Source of the DNA: Sphingobacteriales bacterium | GTDB lineage: Bacteria > Bacteroidota > Bacteroidia > Sphingobacteriales > Sphingobacteriaceae | NCBI GenBank assembly: GCA_015654985.1 | Contig: JAATFW010000049.1 | Location: 1 to 37,062, forward strand | Reading direction: 5' to 3' | Length of the DNA stretch: 37,062 nucleotides | In this document: positions 24,469 through 33,746 of the stretch, piece by piece | Position numbering within the stretch: the first letter of the stretch is position 1 | How the letters are laid out: each line of letters opens with the position of its first letter | Program-made: the position numbers and the translations under genes | The notes under the pieces: model-generated | What the model was told of the DNA's origin: nothing | Databases searched by the model: none | The model's input: only the letters and a program-made list of their open reading frames with translations

Positions 24469-26388
24469 TTAATATCCTGGGTTTTGCACCAGCGCTTTGT
24501 CAATATCTATTTCGCTTTGTGGTATGGGGAAGAAATACTGTCTTTTATCAAAAACACGATCTTCTACCTTTGTCCTCTTATAGAAATTGTCTCCATCGGC
24601 TTCAACGTTCATACCATAAATAGCCTTATTCTGGTTCTGTTCTGCAGTGCCCCAGCGTCTTACATCGAAAAAGCGGGAATTTTCAAAAGCTAATTCCACT
24701 CTTCTTTCGGCCATGATTGCTTTTGCCATCTCCTGTGAGTTTGCCGGTACCGGCAATGCGTTTGTCCCTGTTCCATACTTTGGTATACCAGCCCTTTCCC
24801 TTATAAGATTGACGTATTTCAGGATATCAGGATTAGATGGATCAGATTCGTTCAATGCCTCTGCATAATTCAGATAAACCTGCGCCAAACGTAACAGGAT
24901 ACAAACGCGGTCTTCAGTTCCTCTCGGTCCTTCAGGAGCACATTTTCTCACAACATATCCTGTTTTAGAAAAGTCATTGACACCCTGCAGTTTTCCGGCA
25001 TTTCCAGAATAGGTAAGGTCTGTGTATATAGCTCCGTCCTTATCATATAACCATTTCTGACCACAGAATGTAATATCAGCATAAAAGCGGGGCTCTCTGT
25101 TATAATACATTCTGCTTGTGTTTGCAGGAGCAAGCACACGGGTTGAAACTACCGGATCTTTATAATCACTGGTTATTTTTCCGGTCTCTGAATAGCCCGA
25201 AGCGGTATTTATAACAGGAGTTTTACCGTCAGTTTCATATCCTGAAACAGCAAGCTGGCCATTTGACATAAAATAAGCATCCACCATTTCCTGCGTAGCC
25301 CCTAAGGCGCCTCCGCCTTTATAGTCAGAGTTAACTCCTTTATGGTTAGGCGTTCTGTCGTACTGCATCGTCCCGGAGGAAGTTCCTATCCTGTAGAAAA
25401 TCAATTCGGTATAGCCCGACAGTTTAGTATAAGCGCCGCGGTTGGCGGCACGGCATGATAAATATGGATCCAGTACCCCATTGGTATATTCACGCTGCAG
25501 ATCGTAGAAACGGGGAACGTAATCGGCTATAAAGCTGGCTGCTTCGTCGGCTGCAGCTTTCCATCTGGTTTTCTTATCTGCATCCGACAGTTGGGGAAAT
25601 AGTTTTTTTCCATCCTGATTGGTAAGGCCTGCAAAATATTGATTGCTGCCGTTGAACAAAGGACTTGCGCGGAACATAAGCGCCTCGATGATGAAGGCAC
25701 GTGCTACCGTTTTATCGATTCTGCCATATCCCTCGCTGCTTGGGCTGCCTTCCAGGGAGACTTGCTCTATCAGACCTCCATTTATTGCACTTCTAAGTTC
25801 TGAAACAATGTAGTCGAAGCATTCGTCGGCGCTGTTTCTTGGCACCTGAAGTTCATCGAGGGGGGTGTCCTGAGAAATAATATCCCCGATAACCGGAACC
25901 GGCCCATAGGCCCTTACCAGGTAGAAATAGTAAATAGCCCGCAGGGCCCTGGCTTCAGCTACCCATTGATTTTTTGTTGTTTCTGACAACTCAGGACATG
26001 TAGGGGCATATTTTATAAAATCCGTTGCGGTATGAATACCGGTATACCAGCTTTTCCATCGTCTGCCTATAAGACCATCGGTGGCTGTAACTGTATTATT
26101 ATTCCATAAATGGCTGAGAACAGATGTCCAGGTATATTCAGCTTCATCACTGGCAGCAGTCCACGGTCCATAGGTTTTATAGAGTTCAGTTTCCTGCAAC
26201 TGCCTCTGGTTATATTCGTCGGGAATATAGGTGTAAACACTGGCAAGATATTGCTTTGTAGCATCTCTTGTTTCAAAGATTTTTTCCATCGACAGCCTGT
26301 CTGTAGGCACCTGGTCGAGATATTTTTTACAGGAGGTGCTCAGAAATAAAGCAAGCATTCCTATTGCGATATATAATTTTTTCATCAT
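24469..26388 (-). CDS. susD: SusD/RagB-family nutrient-binding lipoprotein (PUL 1)
   Basis: A 639-aa outer-membrane lipoprotein that binds glycan and caps the SusC transporter. The lipobox LSTSC places the lipid on C20, followed by KKYLDQVPTDRLS, the canonical SusD N-terminus. The family C-terminal block is present (RRVELAFENSRFFDVRRWG, then the final PIPQSEIDIDKALVQNPGY). It is somewhat longer than the ~550 aa of classic SusD, as in many environmental Bacteroidota. It starts 6 bp after SusC, so they are translationally linked. Confidence 0.95.
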   Translation of the reverse strand: MMKKLYIAIGMLALFLSTSCKKYLDQVPTDRLSMEKIFETRDATKQYLASVYTYIPDEYNQRQLQETELYKTYGPWTAASDEAEYTWTSVLSHLWNNNTVTATDGLIGRRWKSWYTGIHTATDFIKYAPTCPELSETTKNQWVAEARALRAIYYFYLVRAYGPVPVIGDIISQDTPLDELQVPRNSADECFDYIVSELRSAINGGLIEQVSLEGSPSSEGYGRIDKTVARAFIIEALMFRASPLFNGSNQYFAGLTNQDGKKLFPQLSDADKKTRWKAAADEAASFIADYVPRFYDLQREYTNGVLDPYLSCRAANRGAYTKLSGYTELIFYRIGTSSGTMQYDRTPNHKGVNSDYKGGGALGATQEMVDAYFMSNGQLAVSGYETDGKTPVINTASGYSETGKITSDYKDPVVSTRVLAPANTSRMYYNREPRFYADITFCGQKWLYDKDGAIYTDLTYSGNAGKLQGVNDFSKTGYVVRKCAPEGPRGTEDRVCILLRLAQVYLNYAEALNESDPSNPDILKYVNLIRERAGIPKYGTGTNALPVPANSQEMAKAIMAERRVELAFENSRFFDVRRWGTAEQNQNKAIYGMNVEADGDNFYKRTKVEDRVFDKRQYFFPIPQSEIDIDKALVQNPGY

Positions 26389-26394
26389 GATCTA

Positions 26395-29300
26395 TTAAAA
26401 AGAGAAATTAACACCCATTGAATAGCTTGAAATATTTGGGTATTTCGTTCCATTGTTTGTATTTAACTCAGGGTCCCACAGCTTAAATTTACTCAGAGTG
26501 AAAAGGTTGGTACCCATCATATAAACAGAAGCATTTTTCAGATTAGCCCTTTTTATCCAGCTTTTCGGAAGGTTACAGGAGATCTGCATCGTCTTTAATC
26601 TTAAAAAGCTTACATCTTTCTGCCACCAGGTACTGGTCTGGAAGTTATTGATATTACTGGTTTGATCAGAGCCATAGGCTAAACGGGGATAAAACACATC
26701 CTGATCTGGATTTTCGGCGGTCCAGCGGTCGTCAATATTTGAGAAGAGGTTACCGCCTCCACCGTCGCCTCTGAACGGATTAGCACTGTTACCGCTCAGC
26801 ATCCTGTCGGCGTCATGCACTCCCTGAAATAAAAGGCCCAGTGAGAATTGTTTATAAGTAGCGTTAAAACCAAATCCGTAGATAATTTTAGGCACATCAC
26901 CCCTGCCAATATACGACTGATCGTAAGCATCTATCTTCCCATCGCTATTCAAATCCCTGTACCTGATGTCTCCGGGCTTTACTTCGCTGAACTGAACAGG
27001 GAATGGCCTGAGAACGGCTGCTTTATCTGCAGCAGCTAAAGACTCCCACCTTCTGATATCGTCGATCTGCTCCTGTGTATAAAGGCCATCGGCAATATAT
27101 CCTTTGCGGGCATTTACGTTACTGCCCCCTTTATTCATCCACGGATAACGCTGGGTCGGTTGATCGCTGTCTATCCATTTGTCTTTATTATAGGTAAAAT
27201 TTCCTCTTAAAGAGATCAGCCAGTCGGTACCGAACCGTTTGTTATACTCAAGTGACGAGTCAAAGCCTTTATTATCTACCACTCCCACATTCCCGTACGG
27301 ATCAGACATGTACCCCAGGAATGAAGGGATAGACTCATTTCTTTTCAGTAAAATATCTGTACGATGCTCCTTAAACAGATCGAAAATAATCGACAGATCG
27401 TCTCTCATTAATTTCAGATCTATTCCCAGATCCTGTTTACGGGATTCTTCCCAGCCTATATTTACCGCATTATTGTTTACTTTAACCCCACTGGTTTTAC
27501 CGTTGTTGCTTCCCCAGTTATATCCAAATCCACTGTCGTACGCCATCTGCTCAAGGAACATAAACCGCCTGTCTGAAACATTACTGTTCCCTATTTTACC
27601 ATCGGTATACCGGACTTTCAAAAATGACACGACATCTTTCAAAGGTTCCCAGAATTTTTCATTGGATGGTACCCATCCCACTCCAAAAGCAGGAAACGTT
27701 CCGAATCGTTTGCTGGGGGCAAAGTTTTCAGAACCGTTATATCCGATATTAAACTCGGCAAAATAACGGTCGTCCCATGAATAAGTAGCACGTCCGGCAA
27801 GCCCCATCATTCTGTAAGGGATAGACGATTCAAGCGAACTTACAGGGTACAGGAGTTTATTCTGCTCATTGAACAGCACCAACCCTCCTATACGGTGTTT
27901 ACCGAAAGTCCTGTCGTAGGTAAGAGATGCTTCGAGGTAGGTCTTTTTATTATTGTCACTGGATGTTTGACTGAAGCCCAGCACGTTAGAACCTGCATAA
28001 GTCTGCACCAATATAGGTTGATTGTTAAGATCGTACGGAACATCGCGGTTAGTAAAATAGAATGTAGACTCCCGTTTGCCCTGATTAATGTTTACATTAT
28101 TATATACGTCGTAGGCAAACATCCCGGAGAGTTTTAACCCTGAGGTGAGCATTCCCAGGTCCTGCGTTACCCGCAGGTTTGAATAAATCTGATTTCTGGT
28201 TTGATTACTGAATCCCCTTCGCGTGGCATCTGCATACGGATTGCGGTACCCTCCATTCGGATTAAGTCCCGGCACATATGCCTTCCCGTTCACATAAAAC
28301 ATTTTCGGATAATCTACCGGCGTAATCTCCATAGCTGCCGAATAGATATCGCCTGAAGAGATTGCAGGATAATTGCCTTCTCCAAGATACCCCTGGGCTC
28401 CGATATCAACAGAAGTCGACTCGGTAACTTTTAAGTTGAGATTAGTAGTAAAATTATACCGGTTAAAACTCATCTTAGAGTTATAATTTTCGATGTTGTC
28501 GGTTTTCATTAACCCCGTTTCATTATAATAGCTCACAGATGCGTAGTAATTTGCACTGGCGCTGCCCCCTCTTACATTTACATTTGCACGCCGGTTATGC
28601 CCCCAGTCGTTAAATATTTCATCAAGCCAGCTTACGTTAGGGTATAAATACGGGTCAACGTTATTGCGGGTGTTATTGATAACAGACTGTGAATATTTAG
28701 GTTGCTGACCGCTGTTCGCCAGAGCTTCATTTACCACGTTCATATAAGTTATGCCATCAGAAAGGTCAACTCTTTTGGTAAAACGTGTAATTGATTCATA
28801 ATAGTCGGTACTTACAACCGGCTTCCCGATTTTTCCCGGCTTCGTTTTTATCAGGATAACCCCGTTAGCGCCCCGTACACCATACACTGCCGTTGCAGAT
28901 GCGTCTTTAAGGATTGTTAATGATTCAATATCTTCGGGGTCAATGTCGTTAAAGCCGCGTTCCACTCCATCCACCAGGATGAGCGGGCTTGACGAATTTG
29001 GAGTAGAGATCCCGCGGATCCAGATATCAGCACCGTCTTTGCCCGGTTCTCCGGTACGCTGAACTGCAACTACCCCTGAAAGGCGCCCGGCTAAAACACT
29101 GGATAAACTGGCCGAAGGCGTTTTTATATCTTTCATTTTCAGACTTGCCTGAGATCCGATATTGCTTATTTTACGCTGTTCTCCGAATCCGACAACCACC
29201 AGTTCATTTAGTGTGTTAACCATTTCTTCAAGAACTACATCGTAGATATTTTTACCACCCGCTTTCACTTCTATCTCTGTGGCATTAAACCCGACGAACG

Positions 29301-29847
29301 TAAATCTCAGTACAACATCCTTATTTCCGACACGAATTTCGTAGCGGCCATCCGCATCTGAAGTGGTACCGACGCCGGTACCTTTTATTGCAACACTCGC
29401 ACCTGGTAAAGAGACACCTTTTGAATCAGTAATCCGACCGGTTATTTTTCTGTCGTCCTGCTTATTAGAATCAAATACAGGGGGTTTACCGGTTATAAGT
29501 ACCGTTTTACGGTTAATAATATATTTAAGAGGCTGTCCGGCAAAACACTGTTCCAGAACATCTGTAAGCTCTTCATTTACAACATTTACTGTAATAGGCT
29601 TTAAGTCCTTAACAGAAACATTATTATAAAGAAAATCAAAATCAGTTTGTGTTCTTAGTTTCGCCACTACTTCCTTTAGGGAAGCGTTTTCAACCTTTAA
29701 GCTTATTTTTTGAGCATTCGTTGTTGAGGCCCTGAGCTGCAACAACACTGCTGTTATTAAAATAAAGGTTAATTTCATTTTTAAGAGTACATTGGATATT
29801 ATGCAAGCCCTATTCCTGAACACCAGTCCAGTAAATTTTTTATACAT
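26395..29847 (-). CDS. susC: SusC/RagA TonB-dependent transporter with STN signalling domain (PUL 1)
   Basis: A 1150-aa outer-membrane transporter importing oligosaccharides with energy from TonB. The order is an extended signal region ending near TTNAQ, an STN domain (about 47-117), a carboxypeptidase-D-like regulatory domain (about 134-213), a TonB-box-like ELVVVGFGE (about 214-222), a plug with LILVDGVERGFNDIDPEDIE and SATAVYGVRGANGVI (about 290-335), and a 22-strand barrel ending SMGVNFSF. The STN domain is the part that contacts an FecR-type anti-sigma factor in the periplasm, matching the FecR and ECF genes upstream. The long N-terminal leader starting MYKKFTGLVFRNRA is typical of Sphingobacteriales and is kept. 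Confidence 0.97.
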   Translation of the reverse strand: MYKKFTGLVFRNRACIISNVLLKMKLTFILITAVLLQLRASTTNAQKISLKVENASLKEVVAKLRTQTDFDFLYNNVSVKDLKPITVNVVNEELTDVLEQCFAGQPLKYIINRKTVLITGKPPVFDSNKQDDRKITGRITDSKGVSLPGASVAIKGTGVGTTSDADGRYEIRVGNKDVVLRFTFVGFNATEIEVKAGGKNIYDVVLEEMVNTLNELVVVGFGEQRKISNIGSQASLKMKDIKTPSASLSSVLAGRLSGVVAVQRTGEPGKDGADIWIRGISTPNSSSPLILVDGVERGFNDIDPEDIESLTILKDASATAVYGVRGANGVILIKTKPGKIGKPVVSTDYYESITRFTKRVDLSDGITYMNVVNEALANSGQQPKYSQSVINNTRNNVDPYLYPNVSWLDEIFNDWGHNRRANVNVRGGSASANYYASVSYYNETGLMKTDNIENYNSKMSFNRYNFTTNLNLKVTESTSVDIGAQGYLGEGNYPAISSGDIYSAAMEITPVDYPKMFYVNGKAYVPGLNPNGGYRNPYADATRRGFSNQTRNQIYSNLRVTQDLGMLTSGLKLSGMFAYDVYNNVNINQGKRESTFYFTNRDVPYDLNNQPILVQTYAGSNVLGFSQTSSDNNKKTYLEASLTYDRTFGKHRIGGLVLFNEQNKLLYPVSSLESSIPYRMMGLAGRATYSWDDRYFAEFNIGYNGSENFAPSKRFGTFPAFGVGWVPSNEKFWEPLKDVVSFLKVRYTDGKIGNSNVSDRRFMFLEQMAYDSGFGYNWGSNNGKTSGVKVNNNAVNIGWEESRKQDLGIDLKLMRDDLSIIFDLFKEHRTDILLKRNESIPSFLGYMSDPYGNVGVVDNKGFDSSLEYNKRFGTDWLISLRGNFTYNKDKWIDSDQPTQRYPWMNKGGSNVNARKGYIADGLYTQEQIDDIRRWESLAAADKAAVLRPFPVQFSEVKPGDIRYRDLNSDGKIDAYDQSYIGRGDVPKIIYGFGFNATYKQFSLGLLFQGVHDADRMLSGNSANPFRGDGGGGNLFSNIDDRWTAENPDQDVFYPRLAYGSDQTSNINNFQTSTWWQKDVSFLRLKTMQISCNLPKSWIKRANLKNASVYMMGTNLFTLSKFKLWDPELNTNNGTKYPNISSYSMGVNFSF

Positions 29848-29924
29848 TTGAATGTTAGATTTAATTAAAAATGATTGTTAGTTGCAATTAATTAATTATC
29901 CTAATCCAGCTTATTAGCTGCGCT

Positions 29925-29952
29925 GCCGGGAGCGGGACCAAACGCTCCCGGC
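29925..29952. promoter_or_regulatory. GC-rich hairpin between fecR and susC
   Basis: Perfect 10-bp arms GCCGGGAGCG (29925-29934) and CGCTCCCGGC (29943-29952) with an 8-nt loop. It lies in the 248-bp gap between the regulators and the transporter. No strong U-run follows on the minus strand, so it may slow or shield rather than terminate transcription. Confidence 0.6.
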
Positions 29953-30095
29953 TTTCAGGATAATTTATACCTAAAGCCCGCAGGCATTTTAGCCTATGTT
30001 ATTTCTTTCATCAGATTTTATAATTAATGCTTATTTTGGTTATTTGCAGGTTAGCTTAAAAGCGAATCAGTGTTGATCCACTTTCGGTAGTATGA

Positions 30096-31310
30096 TTAGT
30101 ATATATTCGAAATAATTACCCTCCTTCCTTCGATTTTAAAATGTATTTTCCCCAATAATTCCAGGTTATGCAAAATCTCAGATAAATTTGCCGAACGGGA
30201 GAAAGTTCCTCCAAACCGTTCATCTTTATTAAAACTATTATATTCTACATCCACATTATACCAACGGCTTATCACTTTCATTATACTGATTATGTCCTGG
30301 TTATCAAATATAAAATAGCCGCTCTTCCACGCAAGCACTTCAGATGGATTAACATTAGAAACATCGATCGGGGTGCTGTTCACAAAAACGTTGGATTGCT
30401 GTCCCGGCCTTAATAATTCTTGCTGCCCCAAAGAGAGATCGTTCACCAGCACGCTTCCTTCCAATAAAGTAGTGCTGATATTTGGTTCGTCATTATATGC
30501 CTTCACATTAAAGTTCGTGCCTAATACTTTCACTTCCTGCTGAGCTGCTTTTACGATAAATGGATGGGCCTTATCTTTTGCCACTTCGAAATAACCCTCT
30601 CCGTCCAGTTCAACCCGGCGCTCATTTTTAGTAACGAAGTTTACAGGATATTTCAGAGAGGAGGCAGCATTGAGCCATACGTTTGTACCGTCGGGCAGGC
30701 GTACCTGGTATTGCCCGCCTCTTGGAGTCTCTATGGTGTTGTATTCTGAAGCTGAAGTATTATTGCTCAGATCAGAAACAGTATAGATCAGTTTCCCGTC
30801 ACTTGTTTTGGTGATTACAATGCCCGACTGTTTAGCGATCGCTCCGTTTGCAGCATTGGTCAACGATATTTTTTTTCCGTTTGATAAAGTAAGATAAGCT
30901 TTATACCCTCCGGGCTTAATATCATTTTTAATCAGACGACCGGCTTTTATCAACGCGGCATTTCGCTGGCCCTGATAAATCAGTACACCAAATGTACCTA
31001 TGATAAATAATGAAGCAGCAAAAGCCAGCTTCATATATAACGGGTACCCGTGAGATTCTGGCTTTACCTGAAAGGTGGCTGAGGAAGAGATCCTTTGTTT
31101 CAATAAGGCAAATTGTTCTTCTGATTCTTTCAGCTTTACTTCATGGGCCAATGCTATAATTAAGCTTTTCAATTCTTCTACCCTGGCGCGGTACTCAGGG
31201 TTTTCCGAAAGCCATTTCTCCCATTGACGACTGTCATTTTCGTTGCGCGAGAAGCAATAGTTCAGAAAACTCTCGTCATTAACCAGGTGTGAAATGTCTT
31301 TGTCGGGCAT
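30096..31310 (-). CDS. FecR-family anti-sigma factor
   Basis: A 404-aa inner-membrane regulator. A cytoplasmic N-terminal region of about 90 residues (sigma-binding; it contains WEKWLSENPEYRARVEE) is followed by one transmembrane helix (about 93-112) and a periplasmic FecR domain. That domain has NTIETPRGGQYQVRLPDGT, LNAASSLKYP and GEGYFEVAKD, the core motif, then the C-terminal STN-like region with ISRWYNVDVEY. It would receive the signal from the SusC STN domain and release or activate the ECF sigma factor. It lies 49 bp after the sigma gene in one transcript. Confidence 0.95.
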   Translation of the reverse strand: MPDKDISHLVNDESFLNYCFSRNENDSRQWEKWLSENPEYRARVEELKSLIIALAHEVKLKESEEQFALLKQRISSSATFQVKPESHGYPLYMKLAFAASLFIIGTFGVLIYQGQRNAALIKAGRLIKNDIKPGGYKAYLTLSNGKKISLTNAANGAIAKQSGIVITKTSDGKLIYTVSDLSNNTSASEYNTIETPRGGQYQVRLPDGTNVWLNAASSLKYPVNFVTKNERRVELDGEGYFEVAKDKAHPFIVKAAQQEVKVLGTNFNVKAYNDEPNISTTLLEGSVLVNDLSLGQQELLRPGQQSNVFVNSTPIDVSNVNPSEVLAWKSGYFIFDNQDIISIMKVISRWYNVDVEYNSFNKDERFGGTFSRSANLSEILHNLELLGKIHFKIEGRRVIISNIY

Positions 31311-31359
31311 ATACTATTGTAGCTAATCAGACAATAGAGCAATATGCTTTATCTTTTCA

Positions 31360-31983
31360 CTACTGGTTATGAAAAAATAATATAAAAAATAATGAAATTG
31401 TGATAATGGCAAGGGAGAGCATACTTAAATGCTCTTTTGAAATAAGTAATTTCAGTTTATCAACTGCCTTATAAACAGTATTATAAACCGTATTTACCGA
31501 AACGTTATTGATGCCTGATATCTCTTTGTAAGACAATCCCAGGTAAAATTTCTGATAGACCATTTTTCGCTGCTTTTCGGGCAGCTGGCTTACATACGTC
31601 TTTAATATTTTACTTACGTCGTCCTGAATATTCTGCCTGATGTATAAAGACTCTACTGAGGGAGTTGCAGTATAACCGGGCAACTCATACACCTCAAGAC
31701 TATATGCTTCGCTGAAGTTCTCTTTACGGAATAGCTTCCGGAGAAAGGCTGTGATGATGTAACTATGATGATCTTTAATATTGGTTAACTTTTTACGGTT
31801 TTCCCATAAATAAAGAAAAAGGTCGTTAATGCAATCTTTAACCTTACCCGCATTAGCCCCCTTTTTAAAACCTATGAAAGAAAGATAATGGTAATAATGA
31901 GTGTACAGGTCATAATAAGCCCTCTCATTGTCCTCAAGGATGAAAATAGCCCATTCCTGTTTTAAACCTGCCCCTTGTTTCAC
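31360..31983 (-). CDS. ECF sigma factor with C-terminal hydrophobic segment
   Basis: A 207-aa RNA polymerase sigma-70 factor of the ECF type found with FecR in PULs. The sigma-2 region contains DCINDLFLYLWENRKKL (about 50-66), and the sigma-4 helix-turn-helix contains LGLSYKEISGINNVSVNTVYN (about 148-168). The start is GTG at 31983: the frame has stop codons just upstream and no nearby ATG. Unusually, the protein ends with a hydrophobic run (about 186-204, HLSMLSLAIITISLFFILFF) followed by HNQ, which could be a membrane segment or an amphipathic tail. It has its own TACCTTTG promoter box about 60 bp upstream. Confidence 0.93.
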   Translation of the reverse strand: MKQGAGLKQEWAIFILEDNERAYYDLYTHYYHYLSFIGFKKGANAGKVKDCINDLFLYLWENRKKLTNIKDHHSYIITAFLRKLFRKENFSEAYSLEVYELPGYTATPSVESLYIRQNIQDDVSKILKTYVSQLPEKQRKMVYQKFYLGLSYKEISGINNVSVNTVYNTVYKAVDKLKLLISKEHLSMLSLAIITISLFFILFFHNQ

Positions 31984-32043
31984 ACTCTTTTAATTTTACA
32001 CTTATCCGCAGAATTACTTTTCAAAGCAAATTAAACGATTTAG

Positions 32044-32051
32044 CAAAGGTA
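32044..32051 (-). promoter_or_regulatory. -7 box for ECF sigma-fecR
   Basis: TACCTTTG on the minus strand, exact TAnnTTTG, about 60 bp before the GTG start of the sigma factor gene. Confidence 0.6.
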
Positions 32052-32227
32052 TTGATTTTTAAATAAAAGTCAGGGTCTGATAATTTTCTTAACAGGCGGC
32101 TTCTGCTTATATCTCTTGCCGGCTTTTTTGAAAAGGTCAGAGAAGGTCCGGGGGGCGATACATACAGGGGATATTATGCATTGATACAGAAAGGGATAGC
32201 GATACCGGGGTTGAATGTTAGTTATTC

Positions 32228-32253
32228 GTGACCGGTTATTAGTTACCGGTCAC
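32228..32253. terminator. Possible terminator hairpin after PUL 2
   Basis: Nine-base perfect arms (GTGACCGGT, ACCGGTCAC) with an 8-nt loop. It separates PUL 2 from the regulators of PUL 1. The absence of a following T-run keeps confidence modest. Confidence 0.45.
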
Positions 32254-32382
32254 AAACAACGGGTTATAAGCCTGGAGTAATTTGTTTCATATGCCTTGAG
32301 CGGAAGAGCATCTGGTTTTCATCTTCGACATAGCCGCACCAACTCCTGTTCCTAAAATTTGCCCCACCATAATACGGCTTGT

Positions 32383-33705
32383 TTATTTTACTAATACTGG
32401 CCTGATTGGTTCGCCGCTGATGTTTATTACGCCATCTTCTGAAATATTAAAATCATTGATATAAGACGTCCGCGGCCCTACACTGTTAACGCTTGCATGA
32501 GCATGATAAATATACTTATAGCTTCCACCCGCACTAACGAATGGTGCTCCATGTCCAGTACCCACCAATCCGGCAGCAGCAGGCTTATCTCTGCGCAGGA
32601 TTGGATTTCCGCTATATTTCTTCCAGGGCCCCTTCGGTGAACCCGCCGTGGCATATCCTACAGCATAATCCTGGCTTTCATAGTGGTTGGCAGAATAAAT
32701 TAAATAATAAGTACCGCCTCTCTTCAGCACAGAGGGACCTTCTGCAATGGTGCCCTGTTTTCTTTCCCACGGGTCTTCAGCACTGATACATTTTGTCAGC
32801 GTCCCGGTCTTTATGCTATTCAGGTCGTCATTCATTTCTGCTACCCAAATAACATTACCGTCCGTAAAACGTACATAGTATAGATAAGGAGTCCCGTCAT
32901 CATCGATAAAAAAAGAGGTATCGATCCCTTTTTCGTTAGCCACAATAGGCTTTTTCTCATACTGTACAAAAGGCCCTTCGGGTCTGTTAGCCGAAGCCAC
33001 ACAAATATGCTCATCGACGGAATAGAACATATAAAACCGGTTTTTTGACGCCACATAATATACTTCAGGAGCCCAAAACCACCTGTCTCCCCATGAATTT
33101 TCTGGCGACAAAGCAAGATTTGCACTTCGTTTCCAATGCTTAAGGTCTTCTGAGATGTACACTTCAAAGCCGTTAATCCGCGTACCGTAAGCATAATATT
33201 TGCCGTCGTAATACAACACAAATGGGTCTGCAACAGGCAATTTGTTATCGATGATCTCATAGGACACTGGAGCATCCTCTTTAGCAGGGGTGGCAGTGAT
33301 CATCGTTTTTTCTGACCGTTTTCCGTAGTTATCAATGGCCACAGCAGTAATCTGATAGGTTGCATATACAGGCAGTTTAAGCAGATAAGAACCTGTTTTC
33401 TCACCCAATACATTTACATTGACGTTGACCGTTATAGTATTTTTCTCATCAACATCTCCCGCCCGTATATAAGAGATCGCAACAGAAACTATATTCGATG
33501 TATTACTCCAGGCAATTTTCAGCTCGTTCGCACGATCCGTCTCTTCTGCAATAAAGTTGGTAACCTGATCCACTTTTTCATTTTCCTGATTCCCCGCCTG
33601 TTCTTCATCAGGAACTGCAGGATCGTTATGCCCACAGGATGAGGTCAATGTAAGAGATAGTATCAGGCATGTGATCAAAAATAAACAATATTGAATACTT
33701 CGCAT
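32383..33705 (-). CDS. GH43-family glycoside hydrolase lipoprotein (PUL 2, distal)
   Basis: A 440-aa lipoprotein (signal MRSIQYCLFLI..., cysteine C24 in LTSSC). Residues about 45-140 are an FN3-like domain, and about 155-440 a five-bladed beta-propeller of GH43. The expected catalytic set is visible: D160 (base, in VADPFV), D262 (in IDTSFF, pKa modulator) and E322 (acid, in IAEGPSV). The GTGHGAPF segment closes the propeller. GH43 enzymes typically release arabinofuranose or xylose; the subfamily is not determined here. The N-terminal ~140 residues and about 30 bp upstream are near-identical to the next gene, but the catalytic parts differ. It is 41 bp after the other GH43 gene. Confidence 0.9.
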   Translation of the reverse strand: MRSIQYCLFLITCLILSLTLTSSCGHNDPAVPDEEQAGNQENEKVDQVTNFIAEETDRANELKIAWSNTSNIVSVAISYIRAGDVDEKNTITVNVNVNVLGEKTGSYLLKLPVYATYQITAVAIDNYGKRSEKTMITATPAKEDAPVSYEIIDNKLPVADPFVLYYDGKYYAYGTRINGFEVYISEDLKHWKRSANLALSPENSWGDRWFWAPEVYYVASKNRFYMFYSVDEHICVASANRPEGPFVQYEKKPIVANEKGIDTSFFIDDDGTPYLYYVRFTDGNVIWVAEMNDDLNSIKTGTLTKCISAEDPWERKQGTIAEGPSVLKRGGTYYLIYSANHYESQDYAVGYATAGSPKGPWKKYSGNPILRRDKPAAAGLVGTGHGAPFVSAGGSYKYIYHAHASVNSVGPRTSYINDFNISEDGVINISGEPIRPVLVK

Positions 33706-33735
33706 AATTGTACATTTTTAAAATGTTGAAAGGAT
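33287..33735 (-). repeat. Duplicated N-terminal module, copy A
   Basis: About 450 bp covering the 5' end of the distal GH43 gene plus about 30 bp of upstream DNA is highly similar to 34702-35140. Similarity stops abruptly at the FN3-GH43 junction (GGGGTGGCAGTGATCATCG on the plus strand). Confidence 0.85.
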
Positions 33736-33746
33736 TAATTATTCCG

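Larger units (their letters stand above)
31984..32382. other. 399-bp intergenic region between GH43 and ECF sigma genes
   Basis: It holds the ECF-sigma promoter box (32044-32051, minus) and a hairpin with 9-bp perfect arms (32228-32236 and 32245-32253, GTGACCGGT/ACCGGTCAC, 8-nt loop). The hairpin may terminate the upstream PUL 2 transcript, about 130 bp past its last stop, although no U-run follows. No gene is supported. Confidence 0.65.

Noticed and set aside
27239-27766. 175-codon plus-strand open frame opposite SusC
   Set aside because: Antisense to an intact TonB-dependent transporter, with no domain or signal.
32264-32430. Open frame on the minus strand overlapping the end of the distal GH43 gene and running about 40 codons past it
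   Set aside because: It overlaps an intact gene in a different frame and lacks a start codon and any family likeness; the length is compatible with chance.
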